NCBI GenBank assembly: GCA_963678705.1
Contig: OY783205.1
Coordinates: 27,333,034 to 27,397,033 of the forward strand
DNA length: 64,000 bases
Source: Panorpa germanica
Taxonomy: Eukaryota; Arthropoda; Insecta; Mecoptera; Panorpidae
Reading direction: 5' to 3'
In this document: positions 1 through 13,291 of the stretch, one piece after another
Numbering within the stretch: position 1 is the first letter of the stretch
Layout of the letters: each line of letters begins with the position of its first letter
Translations under genes and position numbers: made by a program
Notes under the pieces: model-generated
The model's database searches: none
Told to the model about the DNA's origin: nothing
The model's input: the letters and a program-made list of their open reading frames with translations, nothing else

Positions 1-517
1 ATTAATCTCTGCTATCTATCTATGTCCACTATTTTATAGAGTTGTACCTACACACACATGCAAACATACCATAAATATTATCCTTAACGTCTATTATAAA
101 CACATACATACATACATAAATGCGTATGGATCAAACATAGATAAACGTAAACATGACATAACGTTTATACGTACCAGATAGCAAGCCTCTAACTATGCAA
201 ATTGTGATAACAACTAGCGCCACAAATTACTTGATGGAAAATCCATGAATTAATTAATTGTGGTAGTGTTGGATTAGCACACAAATGGACGTCTAGGGGG
301 TTTTAAAATAGCGTGATTTTATACTTCATATAACTTACTTATTAAGAATAGATTGAGTCTCATATTTTAAATGGGACTTACTTCTAAAAACATCTCAACT
401 TCGAAAATGTGGTAGAACAGGCTTAGTTGATCTACTAGCTTACTGAATGCAATAGCAAATGAAATAAAATAGGAAAAATAAGTAAGCAATATATTTCCTT
501 GTGTACTAATAGTTTAC

Positions 518-740
518 TTAAGGTGAAATGATACTTGACCATTTTTCTCGCGAAATATAGATGGCGATACTATACAGCAGGTTAAATATTATCAAAAAAA
601 CCATGTTTTTTTATGTTCAAATCGTTTTATGTAAGTAACTATAAACGCGAATCAAAATCTAAACCTGCAATTAGTTAGATGAATAACGTATCTACATTTT
701 AAGCTTTCTTCCACTGACTTTTAATGAGTTGGAACCGCAA
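518..740 (+). mobile_element. Family D element, copy D1 (TTAA end)
   Basis: The copy begins TTAAGGTGAAATGATACTTG and continues into a body ending around GAGTTGGAACCGCAA. About 200 bp recur in inverted orientation at 9467-9662, and the first 50 bp recur as both arms of the palindrome at 46290-46398. The TTAA start and lack of coding capacity suggest a nonautonomous piggyBac-like element. The right end is not defined. Confidence 0.7.
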
Positions 741-1128
741 GAAGTAGTTTAATCCTTCTTTTCTTGTTATCGGTATAGGAGGGCCAATTTTCAATTATAC
801 ATTATAATAGGTCACAAAACGTTATGTATTAGATAACCTTTTTATTTTAAATTTACCTTAAATATACAAATAACTGCTTTTGGGGAATATAGCTTAGTGC
901 ACTGCATCAGTGCATGCAATCTCCACATTTTAGTTTTATTCTATTTATCATATTCCATGTCACCACAAAACACAATTTTCGAGCGACGTGATACTGTTAA
1001 ACAAATTGTTTGTTTTTCATATAATGTCATAGATGTCACTGTCTCCGATGGTTTTATTCTCTTCCTGTCGGGTGGTTGTCTATAAGTATATTGTTCCCAT
1101 CTCCAGTAACGTACATACTTTTTTTTAT

Positions 1129-1474
1129 ATTTATTTATTTATTTGCCTTGACTGTTATTCGTCATAGCCACCATCAAACATTTTTTATACGTCTTTTATA
1201 ATTTATAATTCAATTTTACAAATTTCTAAATATTTCAATAATTCACTAATTAATTATGAATCACTTAACAAAAATTTAGTATTAACAGGAAAAGTTTTAA
1301 TCACATCTAATATTTCACTATTGAATTTTGATCTTTCCAAATTATAATTTATGCATTCAAATATAATATGATCCAAAGTTCCTTCTTCACCACATTGACA
1401 TCTATCGCCGGATTTAATATTAATTTTGTACAGGTTTTACATTGAATACTTTTGATTCTGATTATAGTTTATAG
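1129..1474 (-). pseudogene. LINE fragment E1 (ORF2 C-terminus and 3' tail)
   Basis: Reverse-oriented 5'-truncated non-LTR retrotransposon piece. The minus strand encodes the same C-terminal segment as 21566-21738 (knuckle CxCGEEGTLDHIIFEC), followed by a short 3' UTR ending GGCAAATAAATAAAT. Near 1430 it has a small deletion relative to the copy at 44799, so the frame is broken. Confidence 0.75.
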
Positions 1475-2944
1475 CGCTTTTGAAAGAAGACAAAGATTTT
1501 CAGTTTTTTTTTTTAAAGTAACTTTGCTTCACTTTTTAAACAAAGATCTGATAATGTGTTAGAAGAGAATATCATGTTATAACGACTTCTATTTTTGCGT
1601 TTTATTTAGTTTAGAATATAAACTTAGAATTATGAATTTAGAATAAAAATATAATGCTTAATTTAGAATCTATAGTTTCAAAGCTCGACATTCTGAGCTT
1701 AAAGCTATTTCTAAAATTCTACAATGAAGCTAATATAATATAATCTGAATATGAGCTTTTAAAAGGAGCTTTCATATATATGTACGCTACTGACCTGTCG
1801 GTGTGATTATATTCTAAAGCGAATGTACAACACGGCTTGTTCTTGTTTGATTATTGGCGTCCGGTGGGACATAGTCCGCCATTTTGTATTTGTGACGTAA
1901 TCAAATCCCCCGGACCAGTGCCAAACCAGTATAATCCTTGTGTCAGTACTACGATATCTTCATGTTTATTTGTAAATGTATTAGTAATTGTAAATGTGTG
2001 TATAACATGACATTTACACTGCCAAATTTATTACAAGAATTTATTATTTTATGATACTAATTAATTATATAATTAAAGTTATTGCGTGTTAGCAGTTAAC
2101 GTTTATCTCTTATTACAGAAAAGTTGTATGTTTCTTTTTTGTCTTGAGAGATGGCGACAGTGTTCAACTGTAACTCGCGCGTAAAATGTTTTTTGTGAAT
2201 CAAGCATATAATCGCAAGCAGTTGGTATTAGTGTGAGAGAACCTTATTACTTTGTTCTTATCAAAGACACTACTCGGAACAGAGTAAGTTTTTAAATGTG
2301 CATGAGAGTCAATCATGAATAATTTTTCCAACCCTTGATTTAAAATATTAATCGAACATCAAATAGATCACATATATACAAATTATTACATTGTTGCATT
2401 TATGTACCATCACGCCAATGGTGAACGCAATTGGGCATCGATTATTGGAATTGGGTTCAGATAATGACCCATTATGTAGTTACAGAGTAAATGAACCGGA
2501 ACTACATTGCATTTAACAAATTCAAAATATATCAATGATAGAATTTCGTCCAATTTACATTTACATGCAACTAAATGCAGTTGATTTACATAAAATATGA
2601 ATATTTATGAATTATCTCACGTAGGTTTTAGGAAAATATTTATATAAAAATATCGTTTGTAATATGTAAAGGGAAAACGTTAATAGTACGATGTTTCTAT
2701 TCGAAGAATTCCGTGGAGATGAATCACCGATGTTAATCCTTTATCTTAATAAAAATTATCGTATATAAAAAAGTACTACAGTAATGTAGAAATCTTGATT
2801 TAACTATTGGATTAAATCATGTCATGCACAGAATGCATAGTTCGAGCTATAATGTGACGTTAACTGTTACCGGTGCGGCATATATTATTCATGATAGAGT
2901 ATGCGTTATCAACATGCGTTACAATCTTTAATGAACAAATCAAG

Positions 2945-3453
2945 AATGGGCTTGTGTTTTCATTTTTTAGTGGTCGATTTTTCAATTGTTGATTGAAATT
3001 GATGTCAATAAATGTGTATTGGCGTGTCTATTTTATTAAATATCTAAATATTGACGGAGATATAGCAATTAAAAGTATGAATTGTAGTTTTAGCGCTAGA
3101 AATGGTCGGCCATTTGTATGATGTGAAATACATTTTAACGTCAGTTATTTGTTGAGTAGGTCAGTGCTGTGGTAATGTTTTGTAGCTGTTAGTAGTCGAA
3201 ATAATCAAGTCAAGTCAAAGAATAATAAGTTTTTATTTTATTTAACCCTGTTACGGCAGACATAATATTGAAATTTTATTGTTCCTTGAAATAGCTGTAA
3301 ATAATATTTGATATTTTGATATATAAATACATATAGCAGAGATTTATGAGCTGTAAGGTTGGTAACACTTGTGATGTTACATGCATTGAACATTTGAGGT
3401 TCTAGTAGCCAACTTTATCAATATATAGTACACTTCTATAGAAATTAAGACAT
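2945..3453 (+). mobile_element. Family C element, copy C1
   Basis: It begins AATGGGCTTGTGT and continues with CGATTTTTCAATTGTTGATT, TGTGTATTGGCGTGTC and CGGCAGACATAATATTG. A roughly 100-bp segment present in C2 and C4 before GAACATTTGAGGTTCTAGTA is absent, and the right terminus is lost. Confidence 0.8.
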
Positions 3454-4469
3454 TTGGTTGATCAATTCTTCACCATAATATCTAACAAAATTAAAGTGTC
3501 ATCTGTTGTTAAAAGTCTACAAAATCAACAAAAAAATTGTTAAAGTTTAGTATTTAGCAAATGTTACCGACATTGTGGCAATGGTGCTAGAGATATATGC
3601 AACTAAATCAGTCTGATGAGTATATCATTATTTTGAGTGCTCTGTTAATACTGTTCATCCCTCATAGGACTTTATACTGGTACACATAGGAATAGGGATG
3701 GAAATTGGTAAGGGGAGTAATGGGGGTTGTTTCACTGAATGTGTACAATTATCTATTCATTCCCATCCGTGTAATAACATTCTGTTTTCTCATTAAATCT
3801 CATTACATTTGCGCTATCAGAGTTTCAGCCATACATTATACCTCATTGTTCGGTACTGGTGGTACTCCTGGCTTCGTTTTGTTACTTTATAAGTATAATG
3901 TCATTTCTCGTTGACGATGGATCGTACCATAGTTGGTACATAGTATTGTATTGTTGACTGAACCACCGCTGCATTGGATTGCTACAATGACAATGGTAAT
4001 TATATATTTACACTTGACTGGCTACCAATTATATAGATTCGAATCTAACTGCATGCAACTGTAAGGTGTTCTTCGCTGAATCAACAGATAAATCATTGTA
4101 AACTCCAACTTGCTTTGAATTCATTACGAACATCATACGAAGTCGACTTCGTTAATCGAAAAAATATAGCTTCTATTGATTAATAACTATCTTCGAATAG
4201 TAAAAAAGTTTTTCTAGCTTACTTACCAGATCAGCCCACTCTTCACACTAAGTTTTACGCAATTTTCTTGATGTTTTCACAAACATTTTTCTTTTAGTTT
4301 TTTACAATCGCTTTCCTGTAAACCACATGGTTTTTTTACGTTAAAGTCATTTACTGTAATGATAAGCTTTTTTTGTTTTAAGTATACTTAACTTTTTCTA
4401 ACACATTTCCTAATAGCATTTCAACAAAACAATATAATAGCTTTTGTTTGTTATGTATTGGAAGTAAAT

Positions 4470-5174
4470 TTAAGGGGGGGGTCTGGGTTTTCACTTTCGA
4501 AAAATCGATTTTTTGTTTTTTGTTTTATCTTATTGTTTAACATTTCAAGAATATGTCCTTAAAATTTTAAGCCGATCTAAGCAATATTCTTGAAGTTATT
4601 GTCTTATTAATCCGGTATATTATATTGTATTATATGTTAATCAGGTATACAGTTTATTCATTGCTATAGTCCTGACGCGTTTTTCTCAAAACTACTTTTT
4701 CAAAGTCCGTGTTCACTGCCATTTGAAAACTACTCGACCGATTCATTTCAAAAAATTTTTTTTTAACATTAAGGGTGTTTCCCACCCACAAAATGGCGGA
4801 AATTTTAGTCGAAAATAACGGTTCACACTTTAGATGGCCGCCAAAAATTTTTAAATTAAAAAAAAAATAATCAGAGAACGTTGGGGGGAAGATTTGTTTA
4901 TAATTTAACTAAATTTTTATAGTTTTTCATTTTCAGATAATTTCCGGCCGAGTTACAGTGAACACCGCAAATTGTTTTTTTTCAAGACGTCCTGAGGGAA
5001 GCTCTGTCACGGGCTAATGATTTAATATTTTTGCATGAAAAATTTACAGAACATAGTCAAAACTATGCTCAACAATGTATAGAAGGTTTGAATAAAATTG
5101 CTCAATCGATATTTGAGATAAAAAATCACAAAAAAAGTGTTTTTTTTACGCTGAAACCCAGACCCCCCCCTTAA
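4470..5174. mobile_element. Family A' MITE with perfect 17-bp TIRs and TTAA target duplication
   Basis: TTAA at 4470-4473 is followed by GGGGGGGGTCTGGGTTT. The other end is the exact reverse complement followed by TTAA at 5171-5174. The interior is 697 bp, AT-rich and noncoding, with a motif similar to the family A interior (ACTCGACCGATTCATTTCAAA versus ACTGGACCGATTCTTTTGAAA). TTAA duplication is the signature of piggyBac-type transposition, so this is a nonautonomous passenger. No transposase is present. Confidence 0.88.
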
Positions 5175-5180
5175 TGATAT

Positions 5181-5660
5181 TTATCTCATCCTCACATTCC
5201 CACTCACTGTTTTGATATTTAATTTACTGTTTTTATTTAATATTGTAATCTAGATTTCAGGTTGGTGCGTATGCATCGTTAGTAATATAAATTTTGACAG
5301 ATCGATAAAATTGTATGTGAAATAATTAAAATTGCTATTTTTAATAACAATTAGTAATAGAAATTGTTTTTATTTCTTTATTTTTGACAAACTGACATTA
5401 AAACTTTTTTTAAAAGTAAAACCTACTGTATTTTGAGAGATTGTCACATTTTGGAGGTTATAATATAATATAGGTTTTTCTTAATTTAATATTTTTAATT
5501 TAAAACATAGGACCTTGTAAGGTCTAAAAAAACTAAGAAAACTTAAAGAATAAATTAAATTAAAAATGGTACTGTGAATGACTACGCGTATTGCCATATG
5601 CTAAACAATTTAAATTAAATACAAAATTAAATGAAAGTAGTGAGTGGAAATGATAGTTTA
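5181..5660. mobile_element. Family B MITE, copy B1
   Basis: The inverted ends are CATTCCCACTCACTG on the left and AGTGAGTGGAAATGATAG on the right, in a roughly 480-bp AT-rich body. The body holds family landmarks ATTAGTAATAGAAATTG and GGACCTTGTAAGG. It starts only about 7 bp after the TTAA of the A' element. Confidence 0.78.
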
Positions 5661-6433
5661 GACTATATAAGGATCTGTACTCGATGCGACACCAATTAAA
5701 ATGCTGTTGATTCCATTGGAATTTCTCTTCAAGTTCGATAGGAAAAACGATTAGCATTTTTAATTGTTATCACTGCGAAAGACACTTCTTATATTAAAAA
5801 AATAATCATTAATCAATTATATTCAAAGGCGAATATGGTCATTCAGTAAAAATCGCTTAAAATTTTAAATAAGAAAAAACCAAAACCATAAAAATCACAA
5901 TTTTAGAGTAATGTTACAGCTTACATAAAAGAATAAATACTCTAATTAAAATATAAAAGAACAGGAGTACTATCCATTAATTAAAACTGATTATAGCAAT
6001 TTAATTAGCAATTAATTTTTGTCATTATCTCCGGGAGGCAACACTTAACTGGTAACAATATAATCCCTGAGAGTATAACGTGGACCAACCACTACCTCTC
6101 TCTCTCCACTTCATCCCCCCCATTGCCTAGTTCTTCACGGTTACCAACGTTCTTCTCTCAAGGGAGTCCCAAAGCTTTGCAGGGGATTCACATTCTACTG
6201 TCTGGTACTTCGCTTTCACTATATTATTATTTTCATCACATCATTGGTGGAAGGTTTAGGAATACAGAAGAGGAGTTAGGAAAGTTTTTATATGTTGGGC
6301 GAGTTGTTGTGTTCGGGGAACCTTGGCAGAATTTTGACTAACGCATTAATTGTGACATGAAATTATCATTGTCTCTTGCGAATTTTTCTTTAAAATTTAT
6401 CTGATGTTGTCACAAAGGTTTCAACCCAAGGTA

Positions 6434-7084
6434 TTTATTTATATTAATGTACAACATATTAAGTTTATTGTGTAAAAATTTGAAGTCGATTGGAGTAAAA
6501 CTGTCGGAGATATAGAGTTTTAAGTTTTCACCTCTCTGAAAACTTTTAAACGCGTTTTATTACACTTAGCTTTTTCAGAGTCAGCTTAAAATCTACTGGA
6601 CCGATTCTTTTGAAAGTTTGCACACTCTTTCTTTACATAAATGCCGAGGTAACGCTGTCGAGTTTTTTTTTATTTTTTAATTTAAACGTATTTTAAAATA
6701 ACAAAGCTTCTGATTTTTTTCATGAAAAATCGGTATTTTGACTTTTAGGTGCTGTAAAAAATTGAAAAATGAATAAAAAAGAAAAACTCGACAACGTTAC
6801 CTGCAGAAACTTATTAACTAATGAAATCATTTTGGTTTTTCGATTTCAGAAATTCCAGTGATGTGTTATGAGTGGCACCGCAATGTTACTTTTTTTGTGG
6901 CGTCTGCGGAGATTCGCTGTCAATGGCTCATTTCTTGATATTTATTTATGAAAATTTCACAAAGTATTCTTTAAATGTCATTTTATCATGTAGTAATTAT
7001 AGAAATAATTATATATTAACTGTGTCGTCAAAAAACATTATCGAAAATATGCTTCTTTTTTATCGTTTTGACCTTACTGCTTAA
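6434..7084 (+). mobile_element. Family A element, copy A1
   Basis: This copy shares about 650 bp with copies at 15150, 24734 and 42433. Shared landmarks are TTTATTGTGTAAAAATTTGA near the start and ATCGTTTTGACCTTAC at the end, followed by TTAA at 7081-7084. The G-rich left end seen in A3 is missing. It contains an internal inverted repeat (6644-6670 against 6781-6806, around GAGGTAACGCTGTCGAG) that would form a stem of about 25 bp. Confidence 0.8.
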
Positions 7085-7798
7085 ATTAGTTCACATTTAT
7101 TGGGATAAACTTCAGTTATGCCACAATTGAAGTTTTATGCAAAGTCCATATAGTATTTGGGATAGTTTAAACTAAATTTTGTGATAGATGAATCACTAAG
7201 CGATATGTTCACTTCTTAATCACAATTACTGAGAAAGTAATGCGGCCCTGTAACTACTAACTCTATAATTCCCCATTATATAGGAAACTGAATATTCCCA
7301 ATTGAATTCATTAATTCTCGCGTTTTGTTAATGCGTGAAATTAATTTCCTCTAATCCTCTTGGAATAATTATTATTTTGTAAAATTTAATTTTCCACTTC
7401 TATTGTTTAATTGTTATAGCATAATATTATATATTAAAGATATTTTTCTTTTGGTTAAGCTGTTTTAACAATACATTTATCGCCGTCATGGATTAGATTT
7501 ATGTATATTTTTGGAAACAAGCTATTTAGGAAGGGTTGTAGGATTTATAATAAATAACAGGTTTTATTTTAATAAATAAATCAACGTCTAAAAATATCTG
7601 TTGCAACTGTCTTCAACAAAATTTGTCTTGCAAAGTTGATTCCTATAAATTTCGTTTTAAATGTTCAAAATTAAATTTGAAATTCTGTTTTGTCGCTTAA
7701 TTTTCAACCATATTTTGACGTCACACGGTTGGTGGAATAATAAGTAATTGGTTTCATTTATTCTTGTTTATCACATTTATAATATCAAAACTTTCACA

Positions 7799-7837
7799 CA
7801 GTAAACAATTTGGTGAAGTGCCCTATTTAGTGACGTT
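7799..7837 (+). repeat. Family G 39-bp identical repeat, copy 1
   Basis: Starts CAGTAAACAATTTGGTGAAG and ends CTATTTAGTGACGTT, identical to 26614-26652. The flanks are unrelated. Confidence 0.7.
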
Positions 7838-8939
7838 CGAGTCACTCGTACAATTCAATTCTAACGCTTTACTGTCACAGATTTTGTGTTAGTTGTTAGA
7901 ATTTTTTCATAATAATATTCTTTCTTTTTCCAACATCATTCATTAAGTAGCAGTTGTTTCTTTCACACTAGGATATATTTCTTATTAGTTCATTAGACAA
8001 GTAAAATATATTTTTCACCGTTACACTTGTATACTTGTATAGTATTTCGTTTAGTATAGTATGTTTAAAGTATATGCTATCCTTTTTCAACAAATATTTC
8101 TTTAATGGTAATAGGCACACGCTGTCTCCCTCAATCTCAGAATATAATGTGTTTAAACGAATACTCTAACCAGCGATGCTAAGACAGAGGTTTTAAACCT
8201 AACGCAGACCTGCCGATCGTGGATTTTTGAATCACCATAATTAACACATAATTATGTGTTGCTCAAAACAACTCCTTTCGGCTTTTAAAAATATATTTTA
8301 AATCCAAGAAAAAAATATTTAATGCGTAAATTTTCATACAGAACAGAAAAGTAAAATGATTTTCTTTTCTTATTTATCACTTTCTCAATTCCAAGTTTAA
8401 AAGAAGTGACGACAGATGGCTCTATCGTACTGTTCTACTAAAAACCAGATTTAAAATGTCAACAATTTAACAGTACCACTTGCTTTTATTACACAAGTAC
8501 AGAAAGAATATTGTTTGACATATTTTACAAATATAATAACATAAAAATATATTTATGTAATTTAACATAGAATACATTTTGTAGGAATATTATATATGAA
8601 AATGTTGAAGGGGGAAGGTTAAGAAAGGGTAGAATATGAATATATAAGGGTTGAATTGATGCAATAAAGAAACAAAATATATTCGTCGTTTTGTTACGAC
8701 TCCCTGTGCTGTGCCTACGCTCTATATGAGTTTTTGGGACATTGTGTATCTCCAGATGGTCGTATCACATGAGCTACATGAGAACATTTATGAGGTAACT
8801 TAAATGGAACCATTTTAGGGGTACTACCCGACTTTTGTAATCATGCTTCCGATGTATGAACAAAACTATTGGATAATTGGATGCGTTTATTACACGTTTT
8901 ATTAAATTTGTGAGGTTTTTACTCATTTACATTACCTTG

Positions 8940-9015
8940 CAAGTTTACCTGGCAGGTTTACCTGAGCAAATTACCTGTACAGGTAAACCGGTCAGATAAC
9001 TATATAGGTTTATCA
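8940..9015. repeat. Cluster of GTTTACCTG/CAGGTAAAC motifs with a 16-bp palindrome
   Basis: Four or more copies of TTTACCTG or its complement occur within 75 bp, including the perfect palindrome TTACCTGTACAGGTAA at 8971-8986. Function unknown. Confidence 0.5.
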
Positions 9016-9466
9016 ATCAGGTTTAAAATTAAATTAGTAAGGTGTCAATAATTTAGTAGCTACGATTGTATACCTCTCAGGTACAGATTGATTAAAATAT
9101 AAAATTAGTATCAAATGCTTGTCACTGTGGGCCTCTGGATATAAGTTGTCCACTACAAAATGATAAACCCTAGGTGAAAGGTCATTACTTTGTTCTATGT
9201 GACCCTTTCATCGTAGTATTAAACAGAATAATATTATAAAGCAGGGATGTACAACTAATTGTAAACTGCCTTTTTTCAGCAGGTACATTTACTATTTTTC
9301 TTCAGTTAATATTACAACAAAATTTCATAACATTCCAACCATTAATTTACGAGCTATAGCGGATTTAGTGACGCTACTTTTATAATTTTGAAAACAAACA
9401 ATTGAAAATTGAAAACAACTGGAAAATATAGCAATATTCATTTTCAAAACTTATTTTTGCGGTTCC

Positions 9467-9662
9467 AACTCATTAAATATTAGTGGAAGAAAGCTTAAAA
9501 TGTAGATACGTTATTCATCTAACTAATTGCAGCTTTAGATTTTGATTCGCATTTATAGTTACTTACATAAAACGATTTAAACATAAAGAAACATGGTTTT
9601 TTTGATAATATTTAACCTACTGTATAGTATCGCCATCTATATTTCGCTAGAAAAAATGGCCA
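9467..9662 (-). mobile_element. Family D element, copy D2 (truncated)
   Basis: This is the reverse-complement match to 518-740. Shared landmarks are GCGGTTCCAACTCATTAA, AAGCTTAAAATGTAGATACG and TATCGCCATCTATATTTCGC. It lacks the terminal TTAAGGTGAAA, so it is truncated or its end has diverged. Confidence 0.7.
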
Positions 9663-10931
9663 GCTGTTCAACTTTTATTTAAGAATTTCTAATGTACTTG
9701 AGGTTTCTATAAGATGACGATTCAACTATGACACTTTTATTTGCTCTACAATACAAGTACGCCAACATACGGTTCTACATCCCTTTTTAATACATTCTAA
9801 TTAACTCCCCACGCAATTAGAACGTGATCTGTTAATTGGCCAAACATCCATTACCCACACCTTGTTCTATCTCTAGCTGACACTAGTAACCTAAACTTAA
9901 CAACTGTGTTCGAACCCCATTTCTCGTATAAAGTACCATGACAGTGAGCTCCACGACCCAGAGGAGTTAAGTCTACCCCTCCCACTACACAGACCCATCC
10001 CCCCACCTCCCCTATTCGTGTTACGTATGCAGTAACTGAGATGTACAGCTAGTAGCCGCCTGATCCTAAAACAACAGTTCTTGGTATATGAGAGAGAAGA
10101 TTATCTCAACTAAATTGACCAGTGCTTCTAGTTTTATGTTTTTGGGAAGGGCGGAGAGCGAAAGGAGAGGTCGAGGGATATCTCCTTCTTGTTGGCTACA
10201 GGGTTTTAAGGACGCTATTACATAAATTAGGGAGCAGCAGTGAAAAAAGGATATGTTTTAGGTAGCTAAGCAGTATTACACTATTTTTTAACAATATATA
10301 TGCCTAACAAATATAATACAGGTAGAAAATTGTCTTTTAGTACAGTTTCACACCTCCTAGCTAATTACAGTTTTATGTTTCGTTGAATATACTCTTACTT
10401 CGAAATCGACCGGGCAACACCGGGTAAATACACGGTAATGGATATTCCCTGCACCAGGAGTCTATAATAATTATCCTACTTGCACATACAACGTATCATA
10501 TAACTAGACATACCCCTCGGGAGGTTTTATAATAGTGTTTTTAACCCCATCCTCTATCTATCCCCTATGGTAATTAAGGAATGAGAAATGAAGAAGACTT
10601 AACTAGGATCATCACTTTCCACTTTATCGTGTTAATTATATCTCCATGTATCTCAAGTAGATTTGTTTACTTGAATTAATGCCAAATGTACAGAGTTACT
10701 AAGTCTAAATGATCAAAGTGAGATTGTTATTTAAATTATAGGTGTAAACTCATTTGGAAAGATTTTAATTGGATGGAGGTAACGATGCAGGAGAATAAAC
10801 GAGTATTTCATTTAAAATGCTATATATTTAATTTATTTACTTGTTATTTATGTACACCTATATAAAAGTAATAAGTATAACTTATGACATATAACCTGAA
10901 AACATAAATAATTGCTCTAAAAAACTGCATA

Positions 10932-10982
10932 TTATTCTTCTTCTTCTTTTCCTTGAGATTCAGCTGTAGCTTCAGTCGCCAT
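10932..10982 (-). other. Short open frame (16 codons), host-like leader
   Basis: On the minus strand ATCACAATGG is a good animal start context. It is followed by MATEATAESQGKEEEE and TAA. The acidic peptide and GC-balanced codons stand out from the surrounding AT-rich noise. It could be a fragment of a gene or retrocopy 5' end, or chance. No splice sites tie it to another exon. Confidence 0.2.
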
Positions 10983-13164
10983 TGTGATGAGTGTCGTGTT
11001 AGTGTTAGTGCAGTGATTAATCTAATTAATAATCAAAATCAAATTAAAAACTATCTGTTAAAACTAAAACTATGTCACATTACATAATTAACATAGTATA
11101 GAATATGCTTAAACAATTAGTTTCATTTGTAATAAGTTATTTTGCAAAATAATTTGATTTTTAAAAACATAATTTGTGAAAATTATTTTTTCAATAAGTG
11201 ATGTGCGTTATATGTCACACTATGCAGGTGCACTTGCTACCAACTGTTTGGTGAGTTTATTTGGTGTATTTATGCTCATTACCTTTTTTTTTGTCTTATG
11301 TTTACTAATCTGTAACTGCTCTTTCATTGTCATTTGCAAATGTCAGCTGTCAAGTGCAGCTTGTGTTTATATAACACATTATAAATTTAACATTTTATAA
11401 ATATGTAATTATAAATTGCGGTTTATTAATAATATAATTCATAAGTGTGTGTGTGAAATTGTTAACAGTGTGTTGTGAGTTTTGAGGTTACCCGTGTTTT
11501 TATTGGAACATGTCATTAAACAATAACAAGATTATGATACTATATATTTCTAATATTTAGTTGAAGTATTAGTTTAATATCGGGAAATATATATCTTCAA
11601 AATAAAGTTAATCTGTTTAGTGTAGTATTCAATCAACTCAACTTTTCTGACAATAGACTTATCAGTCATTGTACTAAATGACAGATGCTTTTCTCTTTCG
11701 TCTCCGTCGTATTTTCTAATACTCTGAATACAATTTCAAGCATAAAGGCTTAACTTTCGTAAGGGGCTTAAGTTTATTTGTACCAAAACAAATCCATATA
11801 TTATTTGTGCCACAACAAAACAATCACAACTTCTTAGAAAATAGGTTAATGGAGTGGGTAGCGATATATAAATTGTATACGAGTATATGAAGAGGATCAT
11901 AAGACTTTATACAAAATACTGATAAAAACAATAATTTTAATTCAGATTCAAGTAAGTCATTGAAGCAATTGTATTGTTGTACCTCTTACAGAAATTATTA
12001 TTCTATTGTTTGATTTATTAAGAAGGTTGTTGAGTATTATACAGTAAAAGAAAGTTCAAGTGCATGAATTATACTGTTAATATCCAGGGCCGGTTTTAGG
12101 CCCGTTATTTATTTATTTACATGGAAAATATACACAAAGTGTCAACATAGTAGAAAGTTATCGGTGATAGGATTTGTATTGAAAAAAATAGATAAAAAAA
12201 AAATACTTTTTTGTGGTAACTATTTTTCTTTTGAAGTTTCTTTTGTTTTTTTTTTCATGTGGTGACATGTAGAGTAAATCCGTGCACTGGTGTTAATTAC
12301 TCTGTTCAAAAAGAAAACATTTTTGTTTTTCTTGAATTTCCAACATTTCTATCCATTGTAATGGCGTTCTTATTGTTAACAATAGAAATATAAAACAAAA
12401 GGAAATTAGTAAACATGTTTTTAATTTTCTAATGGATATTGAAACAAATTACTAAAACTTTTATACATTTATTTATTTACTTTGATCTATTTCTGATGTT
12501 GCGTGCTATCACTGACGACCTCCTACAATGTTGGCAGAATTTATAGTGTCTTAATCTTATCTATGTTAAGTTTTATGATCATGAACACAAATTATTTCTT
12601 ATTGATTTAAAAGTGTTAATAACTACCAATAGTAATTGATGCACTCAAAAATAAATATTAAAAATTATTTCTCATAACAACCAAACGAAATGTTTTGGCA
12701 TTAATGTGTTTCTGTTCTTTGTAATCTATTAGAATCAGTGCTTACGTACTTTTATTAAAAGAATAAAATTATTAGCATTATAAATGTAAACACACAAGAA
12801 TTATTATTTTTAAGTAAATCTCTTTTTACTAATGAAAGGAGCTCATGGTATTACAGGTCCATTAAGAATCCTTTTTCATTTATTTAATTTCATAGTTTAT
12901 TCATTTCCATGGCTGTGTCAATATAGATTTTAGTACAGGGTGTTTACAGATATCAAATATATATAGAAACATTTCTGAATTTCTTGTGTGAAAGTATATA
13001 AATTGACCTGAACGTATCAGACATATTATGCAACTACCTTTTGACAAATCTAAGGACCGTTTTTTTAATTCTCAGTTAAAATACAGTTCATCTCGAAATA
13101 AAATGATAGTTGAGAAAAAAAGAACTAAGAATTTGTACATGATGGATGATAAAACTTATAAGTT

Positions 13165-13291
13165 TTATAATAGGTATACATAAGGTTCATTTTATGATAA
13201 TAAGAGAAATTATAAGTCAAAATATACGAAACGTCTTACGTAAGATAGCTCTTATAAATTATAAAATGAACCTTATCTATACTTATCATAA
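13165..13291. repeat. Imperfect inverted repeat, about 42-bp arms
   Basis: Arm 13165-13206 (around ACATAAGGTTCATTTTATGA) pairs with 13249-13291 (around TAAAATGAACCTTATCTATA). The loop is about 42 bp. It may be a decayed foldback element, since no other copy was seen in the window. Confidence 0.6.

Larger units (their letters stand above)
7085..9466. other. No gene seen
   Basis: AT-rich DNA holding only the 39-bp family G repeat and the palindrome cluster at 8940-9015. Open frames are short and not protein-like. Confidence 0.5.
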
